Source of the DNA: Stentor coeruleus
Lineage: Eukaryota > Ciliophora > Heterotrichea > Heterotrichida > Stentoridae
DNA length: 64,000 nucleotides
Direction: 5' to 3'
Assembly: GCA_001970955.1 (NCBI GenBank)
Contig: MPUH01000023.1
Location: forward strand, 94,766-158,765
Positions 1-11,663 of the stretch are shown one piece after another; position 1 is the stretch's first letter; the number at the start of each line of letters is the position of its first letter. The notes under the pieces were generated by a model that saw only the letters and a list, made by a program, of their open reading frames with translations, had not been told where the DNA came from and ran no database searches. Both the position numbers and the translations under genes were made by a program.

Positions 1-7
1 TACTAAA

Positions 8-1279
8 CTATGTCTTATTCCGTAAAAGGATCAAATTGTTGACCTGATCATTCAGAAGGTTGAAATTTTTCTCCACCTGATCCAACTGACTTTTCATACT
101 CTGATAAATCTGAATAACATTCGCTGTATCTGGTGGCATATCAAGTCTTCTTCTCCTAAACTCCATAGCTTTATCTTTCATATTCGAATATAAAGGGTTT
201 TTCATCGCTACAGCCAAATTAGACATTGTTTTTCTAAGATCTCTACTTTTTCTCATAGAAACATTATATCTTAAAGCTGCTTTTATAGCTTCAGCTGCAT
301 CACTACTAAGTCTAATACTTCTTGCCGCTTCTTGTTCATTATCTTTAAGTTGTAAAATACTTCCAACAGTGACAAAAGCCATTGGTAGAATAATCCCTCC
401 ACAAAAAGCACAAAAAGCATTAGCAATCCTCCCCATTATAGAAGAAGGATAAACATCTCCATATCCTACTGTTGTTTGTACTATAATAGCATTCCAATAT
501 GAATTTCCAGCATAATCATAATTTATAGCTCCATGTAAAGGTCTTTCAAATATTCTCATAACAGCACCAAACATCAATATACTAGGTATAACTAAAAGAC
601 CAAAAACTATATAAAAAGGTCTTTCACTTGTATAACATTTTAATGAAAAAGTTGCTGAAGCAGGGACACGATATTTTTCACAATACCTTGAAGAGAAACT
701 ATCTCTAAACTTGCCGAAATTAAATACTGCTAAAGCTAATATGACAAATCTTACATACATTATAGCATAAAATATTTCTGACATGTAATAACAAACATAT
801 TCTACTGTTTCACGTTGTTGAGGGATCCATATAGGAACTTCAAGCCAAGGATAAGGGGATATAAGGTTAAGGAATATTGAAGAAATTGTATCACCACCTA
901 AATATTCCATTATTGTTGGCTTTTTTCTTATATTCAAAACTTGTGTTAAGGACACTTTTTTCATTGTTGGCAGCTGAGAATATGTTAAAGGAATATGCCG
1001 ATACCAGACTCTATAGTAATATCGATATGGGATTAATAAGATAATTGATATAAAACTCATAATCATGACAAAGAAACGGTACATCATAGTCACATTAGAA
1101 TTTTCTGTACATTCTCTTACACGATTTGAATCGTATCTTAACTCGTAATCAATCATTGCTGGAACTATTGCTAGATTTCCAATAAAAGCTGAGAGAAGCC
1201 GAAAACCTCTCCAGATGTTATAGTAATGATTGGATTCAGCTAGGTAGTCCCTTGATTTTTCTGGAGCTATAAAAGCCAT
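8..1279 (-). CDS. SK-like potassium channel
   Basis: Predicted plasma- or ciliary-membrane K+ channel of 423 aa. The selectivity filter TVGYGD is at residues 270-275, between hydrophobic segments at about 222-241 and 285-308. Earlier hydrophobic segments lie at about 25-44, 67-84 and 163-188, which fits a six-segment channel. There is no arginine-rich S4. The C-terminal tail (about 325-420) is basic and helical and ends in a coiled coil, an arrangement like the calmodulin-binding tail of small-conductance Ca2+-activated (SK) channels. The SK assignment is by overall resemblance; the K+ channel call rests on the filter. The ATG follows an A-rich leader and the stop lies just inside the window edge, so the gene is complete. 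Confidence 0.85.
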   Translation of the reverse strand: MAFIAPEKSRDYLAESNHYYNIWRGFRLLSAFIGNLAIVPAMIDYELRYDSNRVRECTENSNVTMMYRFFVMIMSFISIILLIPYRYYYRVWYRHIPLTYSQLPTMKKVSLTQVLNIRKKPTIMEYLGGDTISSIFLNLISPYPWLEVPIWIPQQRETVEYVCYYMSEIFYAIMYVRFVILALAVFNFGKFRDSFSSRYCEKYRVPASATFSLKCYTSERPFYIVFGLLVIPSILMFGAVMRIFERPLHGAINYDYAGNSYWNAIIVQTTVGYGDVYPSSIMGRIANAFCAFCGGIILPMAFVTVGSILQLKDNEQEAARSIRLSSDAAEAIKAALRYNVSMRKSRDLRKTMSNLAVAMKNPLYSNMKDKAMEFRRRRLDMPPDTANVIQIYQSMKSQLDQVEKNFNLLNDQVNNLILLRNKT

Positions 1280-3208
1280 TTATTTTAATCAAATTTAAAT
1301 TTTAGATTTAAGATAGGCTTGAAAGGTTTGATTTAATTGTTGGTGAAGTTGTCAGGGTTTTAGGATGAGGGTTTTTTAGAAATTTGTATGGAAGATGAGA
1401 TTAGAGTTAGTTTAGTGGAGAAGATGTAGAGGAATTATTGGGTTGGATACTGAGTTTATGCTGGCTTTAAGATTTTTTGTTGTATTTGGAGGGTGGTAGA
1501 TATTATGGTTTATGAATTATAGTAGAGGAAATTAGGGTGTAAAAAATATAGAAAGAATATGAATTAGTATTTTTGTATTATATATTTTGTATTAGGAAAG
1601 ATGATATAAAGGATTAGGCTTGTATTACGATTTATAAAAATACATACTCTTACTTAAAACTATAAATTTTTGATATAATAAAATCATGAAAAATTTATGA
1701 AAATGCATTCTGAATATGAACTTTATTCGTGCAACAGCATGCATTTTCTAAAAAATGTCATAAAATCATCACGACACTCATTCCAGCTTCAATTCATGAG
1801 TCATATTAAAATTTTTTAGTCCCAAAAACTCAAAGATCACTTTCTTCTACAAGCCACTGTGATTTTATATCTTCTTTTCTTTCACGCCTATCTTCATAAA
1901 TCTAAAATTCAAATTCTTCAATAGTTTATGCTATCAAAACAATAAATCTCAAAAAGGAAAAATTTTATATTTTATATTCATTCGGTAAAGTGTATTATCT
2001 ATCTAGGACCTATGGCAAAATACCAAAAGTTATCCACAAAGACACTTTATTAAACCGTAGGACAAAAAAAATCAAATTCATGCAAATAAGCCGCATAGGA
2101 ATCTATGAAATCAGAATCTTCAAATCCCTCACCATATTCAGCTTTCTAAGATTTGTCTATAAAAAGGACAAATCTTCTTTATTTTCGAATCTATTAACAT
2201 AGCAATAATCGAGCTTATTCGCCATCATCATCATCAAGTTATGAATGCTTTCATTATGAAAAAATCCTATATCAAACTTTAAATACTTTAGTATATATAC
2301 ACAATAATATAATCCACAGAGATTTAAATCATAGAGCATATTATTATAATCAAAATATATAGTTAGAATATATTATTTTTGATTTGCTGGATAAAAGTTT
2401 GGAAATTAGAATGTTGTTTATTATGTATCAATACATAATACCGAAAACATAAATTTATGTTGAGTATACTGAAAAATATATATTTAGATTATTTGACGCA
2501 TGGTTTGAGAGAAAATATTGGATTTCTAATTTTTTCAAAACATGGAAATGATTATTATACACTTTTTATCATAGTTGAAATGTGTAAGAATTAGGCTGAA
2601 GGGTAAAACAAAATATTCAGTGAGAGGAAGATGCTTTGCGATTTGAAATTATTAGAGTAATTAAGTACAAAAATTTATTCATAAGAAAATTTATGTAAAA
2701 CTTGTAAAAATGATGATAAAGTTTAGAATTTATAGGAAAATGTTCGAAAATACCCAGACGCAGATCATAAGTAGGAAAGTTATTTAAAATAATATGCTAA
2801 AAAATATCCGTACTAGAGATTATTTGTCCTATAAACACATATTTTCCAATCGTTAATGACTAATCAAATAATAGCATAATCAAAAAAAAAACCTTGGAGT
2901 AATCTCTTAACTCACCGCGGTAAAATCCTCAATACCCATATTCTTATAACACTATTATATCAATGTATAAAGCAAATCTACTCAAAAATATAAAAAAAAT
3001 TAGGCATTCAAGCGATAAAAAAATCACATAATTTTAATAGGATCATCTTTTCAATACATAGAAAAAAATCATATTTATAATAAAAACACCATAATTTTAC
3101 TTTAAAAACACAACCAATATAGATTTTTTAATCGATAATACGCTAGTAAATAAAATAACGTTCGAATTTTTTCTTGCATAAAAAATTGATTACGTAATAG
3201 AATTCAAG
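1280..3208. other. Intergenic gap between divergent genes
   Basis: About 1.9 kb between the channel gene (minus) and the zinc-finger gene (plus). The first 250 nt are G/T-rich on the + strand and the last 300 nt are C/A-rich, as at many gaps here. Only short frames without a convincing ATG are present. I see no RNA gene or repeat. Confidence 0.6.
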
Positions 3209-3867
3209 ATGGAGATTCAAAGTTATGAAATTGAACAATTGCCCCCTGTAATTTTTTTTGGGACGGCTATGAAAGAGACTCACTGGAAATGCGACCATTG
3301 CCAGAGCTTTTTTGATTCAAGAAAGTCACTAAACTTGCACTTGGGGAAAGATGAGAAGATTATCGAATGTGTAGAAAATCCGTACCTAAAAACTGTATCC
3401 CCAGTATTTCTATGTCGATATTGTAGAAAAAAGTTTGATGTCGANGACAATTTTATAGAAAAATATACATAAAAACTGTATCCCCAGTATTTCTATGTCG
3501 ATATTGTAGAAAAAAGTTTGATGTCGATCAAGGNCCGTACCTAAAAACTGTATCCCCAGTATTTCTATGTCGATATTGTAGAAAAAAGTTTGATGTCGAT
3601 CAAGGACTTCAACAGCATATTGGCAAAAAGCATGAGCAAAAGAAACCTTCAGTCTGTGAATACTGCAATAAAACTTTCAAGCATAAGTATGCTGTTAAAT
3701 TCCATATCAATCAAGTTCATACTAAAACAACAAGAGCTCTATGCAAGTACTGCAAAAATTCCTTCTACAACACTTATGTTATGAAGCAGCATTCTAAAAA
3801 ATGCAAATTCCGCTTTCCGAGAAACCCAAAACCTCTCGAATTGCCTTCTCAGGATAGTAATAATTAA
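3209..3867 (+). CDS. C2H2 zinc-finger protein, broken by assembly artefact
   Basis: Probable nucleic-acid-binding protein. As written, the frame is interrupted by N at 3445 and 3534 and by three near-identical copies of a roughly 65-nt segment (from 3380, 3470 and 3535). Joining copy 1 directly to copy 3 gives one open frame of 167 aa ending at TAA 3865-3867. It has a degenerate first finger (CDHC then one His), two regular C-x2-C-x12-H-x4-H fingers and a last finger ending H-x3-C. The repeated segment encodes the first half of finger 2, so a true finger duplication was considered. Identity at DNA level plus the N characters argue for an assembly fault. Target unknown. Confidence 0.7.
3380..3612. 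repeat. Assembly-artefact triplication around N3445 and N3534
   Basis: The segment starting CCGTACCTAAAAACTG at 3380 reappears from 3470 (offset 83) and from 3535 (offset 155 from copy 1). Each junction carries an N. The copies are essentially identical, and removing 155 nt restores the zinc-finger frame. Confidence 0.8.
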
Positions 3868-6333
3868 TATTAACCATCTACTACTTTGAAAAGCTTGGTT
3901 TATTATCTTGAAAATTAAAAAAAGCAGCCGAATGAGCTAAAATTTTATTATCAGAAACACCCTATCTGAGAAATTATTCTAGAAAATCAGCAACTTCAAA
4001 CACCAAATCATAAGTTAGCATGCCCAAAGGCACTTTTTAAAGCTAAATCTTAATCCTTTGTGATACCTTGGAAAATCCTATAGGAAACAGTTGCATTTTT
4101 TTATTCGCCAGAACTTGGAAATTGTCTAAAATCTTGGGTCAATTAAAAACACTTGTAAAATGATTTTATCAATAAAAAATGATATTATTAGAAGTTTTGT
4201 AGTGAAAATACTCAGTATTTGGCTTTTTTCAAAAAACTGGAGGTAAATTTTTTTTTTAATGGAAAAGCAAGCCTTTCAAGACTAATTTGATAATAATTTA
4301 ATATTTATATTGTCTACAAATTAACCTTTTGCTAAAAAGAAAAAATAAAGATTAAGAGTTACCTCTTGATAAAAATGATGACGTAGGAAAGGGCATTTTT
4401 ACTATGGAAAATATCTATTGAAAAATGATTATCGAAAAGACAACTTATTTTCTTATTAACTTTTTTTAATATGGGTCTTATGTTCTATCCTAGTTTTTAA
4501 AATATTTTTATAAGTTATAAGCATTTTAAATATAGGAGAAAATTTTCTTATTAGCCTGAAGCTGGTTTAAGGTCTTTTGCTAAAGCAGATACTCATATAA
4601 TTGATTATTCATTCAAGAGTTTTTTTTTAATAAGTGTTAGAATATTTTTATCCTTATACTAAATGATTTGAAGTCATTGAAAAACTCAAAGATTAAGAGT
4701 GTTTGATAATAGTATTGATTACTAACTTAGGAAATCCTTGATGAATTAATGTATTCTAAAGAAAAAAAAGCTACTTTTGATAATGAGATATATTTTTTCT
4801 ATATAAAGTAAATAATACTCGAAATTGAAACTTTATATTTGAACTTTATATAATATTATCGGTATAATATCAGTATAAAAAAGATACTTGATATAATATA
4901 TTTTCCCTTAAATATAAGATTTTGTTTATATAATGCAATTTTAATGTGTATTTATAGTTAATTTTTAATAAACTTATGTGAGAATAATTATTGAAATCAA
5001 ATAGGACTGTTATAGTTATTATATATCCAATATTACAGATATTAATAATTTGCATAAAATGAAGCTCGATAAGAATTTTCTTAAAGCATAGTTTTGATAT
5101 GGATTTAGGTATTTCATAATATAGTTTTTGATACTAAAAAAGTTTTAAATTTAGTATGCTAGGATAATATACCTTATTTTAAAATAGATACTTGATTTTG
5201 TTATAATAAAATATATGAAAAACTGAAGAAATTATAAGTATTTACTGGGTAATATGTGATGTGATATATGCGAATTTTTGGGTTTTAGTTTTATTATACT
5301 TAATTCTATATGAAATATCATGTTTTTATTTTTAGGAGTATAAAATTAGGAATATTTAACTTCAAGTGATGTAAAAGTTGGATTACAATCATAGCTTTAT
5401 CAAGGTTTAGTATCATTTTCTGTCACTAAGTCTATGATATATTAAATATAATCATATAAATTCCAATCTATAAAATTAAAATAACTATAAAAACTTCATA
5501 TTGCTTAGAAGTTTATATTTTATGAATATTTAGAATATACTCTAAAATACAATCAAATTTTTTACTTGCATAAAAAAATCTATATAATCGATTCAAATTA
5601 ACATTTTTTATGTATACTAAAATGAAGGGGATATAAGATGATTGTTTATACTATAGGAGTATTTTTTATGTATACTAAAATGAAGGGGATATAAGATGAT
5701 TATTTAAACTATAAGAGTATTTGTTATATTTCAAATAGATAATGATAATTAAGATTCAAGTAAGCCTATGAAAATTGAAAACTTAAGTTAGCCTAATACC
5801 TTTGAATAAAAACAAAAAATATGAAAAATAGCACAAACATCTTTAAAAAATAAAAAATCTCAAGTTAAGCAAGCAATATTTAGTTTTTTTACTATTCTCC
5901 TACTTTCCAAAAGTTCCTCTAAAGTTATTTCCTCAAAAACACAAAAAATTTCCGATCATACACATTAAAAAGGCATATTTTTTTGAAAAATGTATACTAT
6001 AACCAAAATCACTTTAGCATAAATCCACATATAAAGCAATAAAACTTCCCATTAAAAAATCATCAATTTTTACACACAAAAAAAAAATTCCATTCTATCT
6101 TAATCATATCCCATTACCAAAAAAACCTTATCTTCCTTTAAAAATCCTGATCATCCCAACATAATCTCCTCTCACTTCCTTCCAAACATCAAAATTTTAA
6201 CACATCCCAATTATTTCCTCCTATAAAACCTCTCCATTCCACTACAAAATTTCAAAATCCTGACAAACCAAAGCTCTAAAAATCCTAATAAAAATTTCAA
6301 AATATTCAGTCTATTAGAATCATTAATAAGAAA
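3868..6333. other. Long intergenic gap
   Basis: About 2.5 kb between two + strand genes. No credible reading frame on either strand. It contains a diverged 58-nt tandem duplication (5603-5718). The last 500 nt (about 5830-6333) are strongly C/A-rich on the + strand, leading into the dynein light chain gene. Confidence 0.6.
5603..5718. repeat. 58-nt tandem duplication, slightly diverged
   Basis: Two adjacent 58-nt copies (5603-5660 and 5661-5718) differ at about three positions near their 3' ends. The differences suggest a real, older duplication and not an assembly fault. Confidence 0.85.
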
Positions 6334-6666
6334 ATGTCCTTAGAAGACGATGAAATTTTGATAGACGAACTAGGCAACACAGCAAGAAAAGTTATGGAAG
6401 AAGTAATAACCCAAGATCTTTACTTTGACCCAGAAAACATTAACTCTTGGTGTCAACAAATAATGGATCATTGCTTAAAAGAGTTTGGCAAATTGGCAAA
6501 GCCGTTTAAGTATATTGTCACTTGTTTTATAATGCAAAGAAACGGTGCCGGATTCCAATGTGCTTCAACTTGCTTCTGGGATACCAAAACTGATGGTATA
6601 ATTTCTGTTACAGGAGACTTTCCTAATTTGAATTGCCTTGTGACGATATACGCAGTCCATGTCTAG
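6334..6666 (+). CDS. DYNLT: Tctex-type dynein light chain
   Basis: A 110-aa Tctex1/DYNLT family light chain, a subunit of axonemal and cytoplasmic dyneins that dimerises on the intermediate chains. Full family length with an acidic N-terminus. The central block GKPFKY-type (here AKPFKYIVTCFIMQ, about residues 55-68), then NGAGFQCASTCFWDTKTDG and a C-terminal beta strand ending in YAVHV, follow human DYNLT1/3 closely. A single exon, no sign of truncation. Which dynein it serves cannot be told from sequence. Confidence 0.95.
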   Translation: MSLEDDEILIDELGNTARKVMEEVITQDLYFDPENINSWCQQIMDHCLKEFGKLAKPFKYIVTCFIMQRNGAGFQCASTCFWDTKTDGIISVTGDFPNLNCLVTIYAVHV

Positions 6667-8024
6667 CTTATTAGAAGCTGATATATGAATATCTTAAGGC
6701 TTTTTTAAAGATTTTAGGGATTTGATTAAATTTTGTTAGAATGATGGTGAGGGAATTGTTTTCATGCTTTTTATATAAGGGATTATATATATAGAAGGGA
6801 GATGAAAAGAAGATAATGGCTAGGATTTGAAGTTGTTTGATTAGATATTTTGTGTATTGAGTTAAAAGTTTTTAGGTAAGGTAAATGATTTACGTTGAAT
6901 TTTAATGCTTTGTTAAGAGTTTAGGTTATGCGATTAGAGGATTTTGTTCAAAGGTTTTGGGTATATAGTTTATATGATTTTCATATATTTAGAAATGATG
7001 GAGAAATTTATATTTTATTAGAAGTATGAGTTGATTAATGGTATTATTGGATATTTTTGGAATGGTAAAAGTTTTTGGACTCTTTGTGGGATATGGTAGT
7101 AAGGAAATTAATTAGCTGTTATGAAATATTTTTAGTATATTTGGATAAAAGTGCTTAAGGGTTCAATTGATATGCCTTTATTATGAAAAAATTACTTTTT
7201 AAGTGTATATTATAATTTGGATATATTTATAATTTATATTGAATCAATTAAAACCTTAAAAGTATATTTATTGTTAATACTTTTTATATGAATTAGTTTT
7301 AGGTTTTGAAAAAAAAGTAGAGGATTTGAATTTGATGTAGATGAAATTTAAGATAGTTTTAGCTGATGATTATATTAGGAGCTTAGGATTTTAGTATTAA
7401 TTTTTTAAGGTATTTTGTTATATGATAATGGTTTTTTTTTGCATGGATTTTATAAAATGGAATATAGTTTTGTTAAATTGCCTTTTGAGTATTTTTCGAA
7501 AATTCATAAACTATATATTCAATATGTAAATCAGATAAATTTCAAGATTTATTATTATTAAAATAATAGCACAATTGTATATTAGTAACTGGCTTCAGTT
7601 TTTCTAATTTTTTAAGTTGTATATCATAAATATATTTAATATATCAATGTCTTCTTAAGCATTATCTTTATAAATAATATAATTTTGTTGTTTTAAAATG
7701 CCCTTAAATGAAATGTTTCATTTCGAAGAGTTTCAGCTTAGAATAGATACAAAATATCATGGTTATATTTATATATTCCCTCTTTCTAATATTTTTGGAA
7801 TATCAACCTCACCTAAGACTATAGTTTTTAAGTGATTGAATCAAACTTTTTTTTAATTGTAATCATTTGATTAGATATTCATATAGAGACTTGATTAAAC
7901 CAACAAAATGATTTTATGTTTATTTGTAGTACACACTTAATAATAAATCATTTAACATAGTATATGATCTTTATAAAAAATCTTATTATTAACAGAAATG
8001 ATGTACTTTCATTATATTAAATAG
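6667..8024. other. Intergenic gap between convergent genes
   Basis: About 1.36 kb. The left 800 nt are clearly G/T-rich on the + strand; the right end is more balanced, mildly C-containing. No convincing frame or RNA gene seen. Confidence 0.6.
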
Positions 8025-8845
8025 CTAATCAGTATTGCTTACTGCATCACAAGTGATTTTAGCTTGAGTTTCTTTTACTGCTTTTATTGTAGTCAAAGGG
8101 TACTTAGTTTTAATAAATATATTATCAGAGTCATACCTTGAGTTTCTTTTACTGCTTTTATTGTAGTCAAAGGGTACTTAGTTTTAATAAATATATTATC
8201 AGAGTCATACATATCTTCATCTGCCATCTGATTATCCTTATAAAACGTAAGGTTTTCAATATATTTTTTTCCTTTGCCTAATTTGTTATCTTTCTTACTC
8301 TTGTTATATTTTTTCCCATTCTTAAAAGTGAAATTAGTCACTCTTAATAAATCAGGTGTCATTCCCATATACACATGTAATGGAGACTTTGATATTCTCA
8401 TCTTAGTAATCCCATTACGAAACTGAGACTTAGTTTTATAATGCCTAACAGTTTTCGATATTTGTTCCGTATTTTTTGATCCAACAAAATCTGTTTTGCT
8501 TATAATATTCTGAATATTATTTGGAGTTTTATCCAAAGACTTGGTCTTTGGTCTTTTATTCTGTTTACCTGATATAATAAAATCATTCTTTATCTTAGCA
8601 AGGACAAATTTATATGAAAATGTAGGTTCAAGATATCTGAGTGTTTTATTATGAATATAACTTTCTCGAAATTTTATGCTTTTACTTATGAGTGTATTTT
8701 CTTGACAATCATGTTTTTGACCATATGTCTCGATATAAGGGAAAAACTTTGACTGTTTACTAATGATATTGTTTGGTGACTTGGCTTGAATCTTTTGTAT
8801 TAGACTTTGGATGTCAAGCTTAGAATTATTGTCTGAAATTTGCAT
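8025..8845 (-). CDS. Unknown basic protein; 3' end disturbed by duplication
   Basis: I do not recognise this lysine- and asparagine-rich protein; there are no membrane segments or known motifs. Read literally it is 250 aa and stops at 8093, because a 74-nt duplication (8063-8136 and 8137-8210) shifts the frame after the residues KAVKETQ. If one copy is removed, reading continues as AKITCDAVSNTD to a TAG at 8025-8027, giving 248 aa. The offset of 74 equals that of the N-marked artefact in the DHHC gene, so this may be an assembly fault without an N. Start is the ATG at 8845. Confidence 0.6.
8063..8210. repeat. 74-nt perfect tandem duplication inside a gene
   Basis: Copies 8063-8136 and 8137-8210 are identical as read. 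The unit is not a multiple of 3 and changes the predicted C-terminus of the overlapping minus-strand gene. Confidence 0.85.
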
Positions 8846-9270
8846 ATTATTGTGATTATATATGAATACCTTACTGAAAAATTTTACAAATTTTTCGTTA
8901 AAAGGCTTGATGAGGTGGGATAGGCTTTTTTTAGATTGGCAAGAGGAAGTTTTGAAAATTAGAAGGTTTCATCATTTGGAAAAAATAATAGGAAATTCTG
9001 ATGGGTAACTCCTCAAGGTAAAGAAGAGTTTAAAAGACTAGGTAAGGATTAAATAGTGATTAGACTTTGAATAGGCTATTTGCCGGAGTTATTAGATTTA
9101 TATAAGCCTTAGAACTTCAAAGTTTTCCAATTGTCATAGAATTTTTTTTTACAACGATTCCCAGTGTATTTCTAACGAATTCAAATTTTTAAGGCCAAAA
9201 ATATTCTTAATCCACTTACAATTCAAACAAAGATCCATGAGATAATAAGCAAACTAAATATAAAAAACGC
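8846..9270. other. Intergenic gap between divergent genes
   Basis: Clear composition switch: G-rich to about 9070, C/A-rich from about 9120 to the PWWP gene start. It presumably holds both promoters; no specific element recognised. Confidence 0.55.
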
Positions 9271-10396
9271 ATGGTTAAAATACTATCTATGGAGAATACC
9301 AAGTTCATTGTTGTTTGGGCCAAAATACGTGGTTTCCCTTGGTGGCCAGGTCTTGTAACATCTATCCAGGTCGAAATTACCAACTCCAAGCATTTAAAAG
9401 AGCTTCCTCCCGACACAGTTTTCACAGTACGATTCCTTGGGGAAAATACTCAGTATTTGATATTCAGTTCGAATTTGAGTTCCAAGTTCATAGACGACTT
9501 TGAAAAAAGCTTTGAAAAACATTCTAAAACAAAAAACAAAGTAAAAAAAATATAGGCTCTGAATAACTCAATTCTAATTGCCAAAAAGCTCATTGATAAA
9601 GAAATTAATTACGCAGACCTAGATTCAATTCATTCTGATATAAAAAATAAAAAACAATGTAAAGTGCCTAAAGAAACTAAAGAACTAAGAAATAAACTTA
9701 GTAGCATACAGAAACTTATAACAAAAAAAAATTGTGATACTAATGGGGATGAGCCTGAGTCTCAAGAAAATTTTAAAAAACATCTGCATTATTTATCTGA
9801 AATTGTGAAGTCTCAAATTATAGAGGATAATAGGACAAATCAGTTATGTGAAACTTTATATGAACTTGCAAAAATGAAAGTGAGCTTGAGTCTTATACAN
9901 TTTTATGGGAAATATTGGGAAATGTATACTTTTTATAGGAATAAAAACAAATCAGTTATGTGAAACTTTATATGAACTTGCAAAAATGAAAGTGAGCTTG
10001 AGTCTTATACAACATTCAGATATTCAAAGTTTTCTTAAAACTATAGCCCAGGCTTGTAAACAATCTTTATCAATCAATGTGCAAAATCTCGGTAGTGTAG
10101 TTGAAGCATTAAGAAAGCACTGGAAAAGTATTTTAAAATCTATGTCTTGTGAATATGATGAAAGTTTTATTGTAAATCGAAGTTTACGGAATATTGTCTG
10201 TAGGAAAATCGCTAAGGTTTTTGAGTATAACCTTTTTGAAAAGACTTTAGCACAAGAGTTGGCTATAAATATTGAGAGAAAAATTAGAAAAATGGACCCG
10301 ACGATGACAAAAAAATATCGTCAATGCTTTAGCAAAATGATTAAAGAAATCAAATACATTACCCCTAATTTATACAAGCAATCACGAAAATGCTGA
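9271..10396 (+). CDS. PWWP plus TFIIS-like domain protein
   Basis: Probable chromatin/transcription protein. Exon 1 (9271-9540) encodes a PWWP domain: VWAKIRGFPWWPGLV at about residues 15-29. A 15-nt intron (9541-9555) follows. Exon 2 carries an assembly duplication around N9900; removing 112 nt gives one frame, 332 aa in total. Downstream are a helical segment containing LRKHWK, like the TFIIS N-terminal (LW) domain, and a C-terminal helical region (RNIVCRKIAKVFEY ... KYRQCFSKMIKEIK) resembling the TFIIS central domain. No C-terminal zinc ribbon, so RNA-cleavage stimulation is unlikely. A PWWP plus TFIIS arrangement is known in kinetoplastid TFIIS2-1. PWWP is firm; the TFIIS parts are by eye. 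Confidence 0.75.
9541..9555 (+). other. 15-nt intron, PWWP-TFIIS gene
   Basis: GTAAAAAAAATATAG. Phase 0; read through, it ends the frame with an in-frame TAG. Confidence 0.9.
9833..10014. repeat. Assembly-artefact duplication around N9900
   Basis: The segment ACAAATCAGTTATGTGAAAC and what follows (9835-9899) reappears at 9947-10014, offset 112. The insert begins with N at 9900. Removal of 112 nt restores the reading frame. Confidence 0.85.
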
Positions 10397-11001
10397 AGAA
10401 ACTGATATTATTTAAGGATAATAACTAATACTAAAGAGACTTGACATAGCTAGCGGCCTTTATTTCAGGGGCTTATACTTGCTAATAGTCTCTTCTTTCT
10501 ACTAGACTTAATTCCCTAGTCTTTTACTTTGCCATCTCCTTGGCTGGCATAATTTTTGATTTGATTTTTGGTTGAAATTAACTGACTTTATACCAGAAGA
10601 TTGAGTTTCAGTTTAAGAAATGCCTATGAGTGATCCTTGCTTTTATTGCTTGCTTAATGATAAGCATTTACAGATGATTCACTCTTTTCTTGATACTCCC
10701 CTCGCCTTATCAGGACTTTCAAACTTCTTTAGCATTTTTTTATCGTTCCTACCATTGAAACTTATGTAATGGTTTTGATAAGCCAAGATGATGAGATTAG
10801 GCTTAGATAGTGCAGATACTAAATATATCTATCGAGCCATACCTACGTTTGGTATCATTTAGGTTCAGTTCTCTCCTAAAACTCCTTTACCTTTTTCACT
10901 CAAAAGGAGTTTTACCTTTCTTAGCTAAGACATATTTTTTTTCTTAAGTAAACACATTTTTACTAAAATGCTGGAGATTTTATAAATTAACTTGCATTTA
11001 T
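10397..11001. other. Intergenic gap
   Basis: About 600 nt between two + strand genes, more mixed in composition than other gaps. No frame or RNA gene that I can support. Confidence 0.5.
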
Positions 11002-11355
11002 ATGAAAAATTTAAATGAAGTTTTTGGTATAATGAACAAAATATGTTTTATTTGTATGCATTGTTTTAAAACTAATGAGCCACCTGAAGAGATAAAATCG
11101 AATAAAGGGACTAAAGGAGTTAAAATACCTGATTTGCCAAATGATATTATAAAAGATAGACCTTTAGGAGATGATAAAGATCAGACACAATTACCAGTGG
11201 AATCAAAGCAACTAAGCCCGAATTGCCAGTATATTAGAAAGAAATATATAAGGATAAGGTCAAAAACTTCACAACCTAGCCAACTTGATATATCCTTATC
11301 GGAGTGTGAAGTTTCTAATAAAAGTCAAATGAATGATAATAATCTTAATCATTAA
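11002..11355 (+). CDS. Hypothetical small protein
   Basis: A 117-aa frame from an ATG preceded by TTTATAT. A short Cys-containing N-terminus (residues 15-21, CFICMHC) is followed by a polar Lys/Ser/Asn-rich body. I do not recognise it. It could be a real small gene or a chance frame. Confidence 0.45.
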   Translation: MKNLNEVFGIMNKICFICMHCFKTNEPPEEIKSNKGTKGVKIPDLPNDIIKDRPLGDDKDQTQLPVESKQLSPNCQYIRKKYIRIRSKTSQPSQLDISLSECEVSNKSQMNDNNLNH

Positions 11356-11663
11356 ATGACTAATTGTGATAAATGAGCAAAAGTATTTATTGAGAGTTTT
11401 TATAGAGATTTTTATGTTTTGGTATAAGATTTTATATAATTTTATGAGTTTTTTTTAAGATGTGAATAGGAGTTAAAGGAAATTTTATATAATTTTATGA
11501 GTTTTTTTTAAGATGTGAATAGGAGTTAAAGGAAAATTACTATGTTTTTTTTTTAGTTGTGGGTTATTGGATTTTATTTGTATTTCTATTACAAAACCTA
11601 TAAACCTCAACACATAATAATATCTTATCAACCATATAAATTTATCCTAAAATTCTCTTAAAA
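11356..11663. other. Intergenic gap between convergent genes
   Basis: G/T-rich on the + strand up to about 11560, then C/A-rich to the end of the radial spoke gene. It contains a 53-nt perfect tandem duplication. Confidence 0.6.
11429..11534. repeat. 53-nt perfect tandem duplication
   Basis: Copies 11429-11481 and 11482-11534 are identical as read; intergenic, no N. Real duplication or assembly fault cannot be told apart by eye. Confidence 0.85.

Noticed and set aside
1990-2202. 70-codon plus-strand frame in the first gap
   Set aside because: No ATG at its start, no family resemblance; a 15-nt GT...AG word near its start leads to no upstream ATG exon.
4870-5055. 61-codon minus-strand frame
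   Set aside because: Very A/T-rich, Ile/Tyr/Asn composition expected from non-coding DNA, no motif.
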